A stretch of 56,672 nt of DNA, taken from the NCBI GenBank assembly GCA_017397305.1, contig JAFQJB010000008.1:1-56672 (forward strand). The letters are read 5' to 3'. This DNA is from Clostridia bacterium (GTDB lineage Bacteria; Bacillota; Clostridia; Christensenellales; Borkfalkiaceae). Within the stretch, counting starts at the first letter, position 1; every line of letters starts with the position of its first letter. Position numbers and translations under genes: made by a program. Below are positions 55,115 through 56,672 of the stretch, one piece after another. The notes below the pieces were generated by a model, which saw only the letters and a list, made by a program, of their open reading frames with translations, searched no databases and had not been told where the DNA came from.

Positions 55115-55162
55115 TTACGGACAAAGTCCGTAAAAAAAAACGCATAGCAGTGCTATACGTTT
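55115..55162 (-). terminator. Terminator region of the ATP-grasp gene
   Basis: AAACG-ATAGCA/TGCTAT-CGTTT hairpin (55138-55162) followed by a T9 tract on the minus strand, then a second TTACGGAC/GTCCGTAA hairpin (55115-55133). Confidence 0.85.
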
Positions 55163-55185
55163 AGTTTTTACTTTAATTTATAATT

Positions 55186-56076
55186 TTATTCTTGTTTTTC
55201 CGCCTTTATGGTGTTAATCACGTATTTTGCGTAAAGTTCCGCAACGTTAACCCCTGTTGCCGATTCGATACCGCCGATAAAGGCATTGGAATTAACCTCG
55301 CAAACAATAGGCTCCTCGTCGTCACCGTAAAGAAGGTCGACACCGCAATAGTCAAGTCCTAGTATGCTTGCGCATCGCTCTGCAACTTGTCTAAATCTTG
55401 GGCTAAGTTCAACCTTTTCACACCTTCCGCCTTGACCGACGTTGGAACGGAAATCGTTTTCATTTATCCTTTGCATAGAGGCAACCGCCACTCCGCCAAT
55501 CACGATAACCCTAACGTCCACACCTTTTTTAGTGGGGATATATTCTTGGAACAAGTGGGGTTTTGTTTTGACAGCCCTCATAATTGACAAAAGTTCTTCT
55601 TTATTTTCCGCCTTGTAAACACCTTTACCCATAGAGCCGTAACTTTCTTTTACGATAACGGGAAGGTTTAGGTGGCTGATAATTTTATCCGCCCACTCCT
55701 CTTTAATCTCTAAATCGTCGCGATAGCAAAGCGCACCAAACACTGTCTTGGGGAATTTTATACCTCGTCCTGCAAGTGCAATATACGTTTCCGCCTTGTC
55801 GTCACAAATTCTTACCGCATTATGAGAATTGAATAGCCTTGCACCGCCCTTTTCAAACACTTTTGAAAGATATTTATCCTTGTCTAGATAAACGATAAAA
55901 TCGGGCTTTGGCAAATCGGTTTTGGCACTATCCGCTTGCACGGCAATTCGCATACTCGCGTCGGAAATTATCTCTACGTCCACGCCTTTCTTATTAAATT
56001 CTTGCTTTAATCTCTCAGCTTGATACACGCTCTCGCTAGGCACCAAATAGGGATTTATAAATATAAGTCCTTTCAT
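55186..56076 (-). CDS. RimK-like ATP-grasp ligase
   Basis: ATP-grasp ligases of the RimK type join amino acids, often glutamate, to carboxyl groups of peptides or cofactors. The 296-residue protein has the grasp fold: LPVIVKESYGSMGKGVYKAE, LFQEYIPTKKGVDVRVIVIG, GGRCEKVELSPRF and the metal-binding CEVNSNAFIGGIESATGVNV. Substrate unknown; lysine biosynthesis LysX-like, coenzyme F420 or ribosomal S6 ligase activities are alternatives. The start is ambiguous: ATG at 56076 or an in-frame GTG at 56082; neither has a Shine-Dalgarno, and the promoter -10 lies only 8-14 bp upstream. Confidence 0.85.
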   Translation of the reverse strand: MKGLIFINPYLVPSESVYQAERLKQEFNKKGVDVEIISDASMRIAVQADSAKTDLPKPDFIVYLDKDKYLSKVFEKGGARLFNSHNAVRICDDKAETYIALAGRGIKFPKTVFGALCYRDDLEIKEEWADKIISHLNLPVIVKESYGSMGKGVYKAENKEELLSIMRAVKTKPHLFQEYIPTKKGVDVRVIVIGGVAVASMQRINENDFRSNVGQGGRCEKVELSPRFRQVAERCASILGLDYCGVDLLYGDDEEPIVCEVNSNAFIGGIESATGVNVAELYAKYVINTIKAEKQE

Positions 56077-56090
56077 AACCACTAACTTTT

Positions 56091-56119
56091 ATTTTACTAT
56101 TGATATCCGCCGTTGTCAA
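56091..56119 (-). promoter_or_regulatory. Predicted promoter of the ATP-grasp gene
   Basis: TTGACA-17 bp-TAAAAT on the minus strand. Transcription should begin near 56084, 2 bases before the GTG or 8 before the ATG. Confidence 0.7.
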
Positions 56120-56164
56120 GGGGGTTTAATGCAAATTTTGTTCGCAATATTTTTTAAAACCATA

Positions 56165-56194
56165 TTGACAACGACATTTTTACAATGTTATAAT
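56165..56194 (+). promoter_or_regulatory. Consensus promoter of the predicted RNA
   Basis: TTGACA-18 bp-TATAAT, both boxes perfect. Transcription is expected near 56201. Confidence 0.85.
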
Positions 56195-56258
56195 ATAGGC
56201 GAAGATAAGGTTATGCAAAAGCCAGCGAGAACCAGCAAAGTTAAGGAGGTATAGACCA

Positions 56259-56315
56259 ATGAACAGTTCTAACGAAATATCCGTGTCTATACTCCTGATA
56301 ACGAAAGGAAGATAA
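56259..56315 (+). CDS. Possible 18-residue small ORF in the predicted RNA
   Basis: The frame encodes MNSSNEISVSILLITKGR. AAGGAGG lies 9 bp before the ATG, a full match to the anti-Shine-Dalgarno. The Shine-Dalgarno is inside the 12-bp hairpin, so translation would depend on the competing fold. There is no clear membrane helix; ISVSILLI is the only hydrophobic stretch. It could be a leader peptide, or chance. Confidence 0.35.
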   Translation: MNSSNEISVSILLITKGR

Positions 56316-56436
56316 AAAAGTTCGGTGCCAAATGTGGCGGGACAAAACAAAGTGTTTAATTAAAGTTTCCTCTAAAATCTGTTCGTTATCAAGAGTATAA
56401 GAAAAGAAAAAAGGAAACAACTGAATATAAATATAG

Positions 56437-56469
56437 AAGCGTTCGAATTTCTCGAACGCTTTTGATTTT
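56437..56469 (+). terminator. Intrinsic terminator of the predicted RNA
   Basis: AAGCGTTCGA/TCGAACGCTT, 10-bp perfect stem, then TTTGATTTT. Confidence 0.88.
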
Positions 56470-56503
56470 ATCGAAAAGTAATCGCTTGTCAATACATATA
56501 AAA

Positions 56504-56527
56504 AGAGGCTTATCTAAGCCTCTTTTT
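56504..56527. terminator. Terminator after the right-edge gene
   Basis: AGAGGCTTA/TAAGCCTCT, 9-bp stem with A and T runs on either side, lies just past the stop of the partial minus-strand gene. Confidence 0.88.
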
Positions 56528-56531
56528 TTGT

Positions 56532-56672
56532 TTAATATGCGTCATATCCTTCACTCCAATACAAATAATTGTCAACTTTTGTTTGAAAAACAATAAAATT
56601 ATCTGGATATTTTCGCCCAATTCTTGAGTGTTTTTTCAAATGCCTTAAATGGCTCATCGCTTCCGTTTTTGA
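56532..56672 (-). CDS. C-terminal fragment of an unrecognised protein
   Basis: The last 46 codons of a gene entering from the right edge are present: a basic stretch SHLRHLKKHSRIGRKYP, then FIVFQTKVDNYLYWSEGYDA and a final Tyr before the stop. The open frame extends to the window edge, ends right before an intrinsic terminator, and has an amino-acid mix typical of real proteins. No family was recognised. Confidence 0.6.
   Translation of the reverse strand, partial: SKTEAMSHLRHLKKHSRIGRKYPDNFIVFQTKVDNYLYWSEGYDAY

Larger units (their letters stand above)
56201..56469 (+). ncRNA. Predicted structured RNA with alternative folds
   Basis: This interval has its own promoter and terminator and no gene of normal size. 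A 12-bp hairpin (56244-56256 with 56285-56296, one bulge) covers a perfect Shine-Dalgarno. A competing helix pairs 56288-56305 with 56382-56399, matching at 17 of 18 positions. The inner part has a GCCA/TGGC hairpin near 56328-56339. I could not match it to 6S, SRP, RNase P, tmRNA or a riboswitch class I can recall. It may be an RNA regulator, an mRNA for a very small protein, or a known RNA I failed to recognise. Confidence 0.65.

Noticed and set aside
56290..56310. Hammerhead-like CTGATAACGAAAGG
   Set aside because: The conserved CUGANGA is broken (CUGAUAA) and no stem II lies between it and GAAA.
56201..56469. tmRNA, 6S, SRP RNA or RNase P RNA
   Set aside because: No tRNA-like ends or tag frame with Ala-Ala, no SRP GGAAG-type apical loop in a proper helix, no RNase P core motifs, and the 5' and 3' ends do not pair as in 6S. 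The GAATTT in the terminator loop is not a T-arm. An exact covariance search is still needed.
56241..56492. 83-codon minus-strand frame opposite the predicted RNA
   Set aside because: It runs antisense through the terminator hairpin and lacks a ribosome binding site.

Overview
The window looks like a stretch of chromosome from an AT-rich, Gram-positive-type anaerobe, most likely an uncultured member of the Clostridia (inference). Support comes from families typical of Bacillota (DnaD, HrcA with CIRCE operators, CoaX, ECF transporter S component, DUF951, DUF4364, TSCPD, RlmH, MtaB next to PrmA), a rubrerythrin, consensus TTGACA/TATAAT promoters, strong GGAGG ribosome binding sites, and lipoproteins with Lgt. 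No phage, transposase or CRISPR array was seen. Most genes are housekeeping and most lie on the minus strand.

Layout. 1-4425: a minus-strand run of DUF711, ACT, two small membrane proteins, signal peptidase I, DUF951 and an alpha/beta-hydrolase-like protein that lacks the nucleophile serine. 4622-6301: a plus-strand DnaD-type primosome protein carrying what looks like the DnaI/DnaC amino-terminal zinc domain at its C terminus. 6355-14223: citrate synthase, homoserine dehydrogenase with coaX and an ECF S component, a small cysteine-rich membrane protein, and typA with a NUDIX hydrolase and an unknown protein. 14385-15197: DUF4364 and TSCPD. 15251-25171: a BspA-type leucine-rich lipoprotein, dtd, a U32 peptidase, tRNA-Gln beside an unusual repeat region, PHP, a DEDDh exonuclease, a SurA-like lipoprotein, lgt and a small membrane protein. 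25419-34631: mfd, pth, prs, tadA, M14 peptidase, rlmH, CPBP protease and guaB. 34814-41554: a lipoprotein, ppiB, glnS, glyQS, rubrerythrin and two membrane proteins.

41574-55070 is a protein-quality-control cluster. It holds hinT, mtaB, prmA, dnaJ, dnaK, grpE and hrcA, then a large ABC transporter, htpG and hsp20. HrcA should repress its own operon and hsp20 through CIRCE sites at both promoters. Between dnaK and dnaJ lies a tandem array of three structured repeats with a period of about 123 bp, a conserved 23-nt core and complementary but changed flanking arms.

The right end (56083-56531) has no large gene. It has a consensus promoter, a predicted RNA of about 270 nt with an intrinsic terminator, and an 18-codon reading frame behind a perfect Shine-Dalgarno. 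That Shine-Dalgarno can be buried in a 12-bp hairpin or freed by a competing 18-position long-range helix. This and the dnaK-dnaJ repeats are the best candidates for something undescribed. All function calls come from reading motifs by eye; no database search was run.
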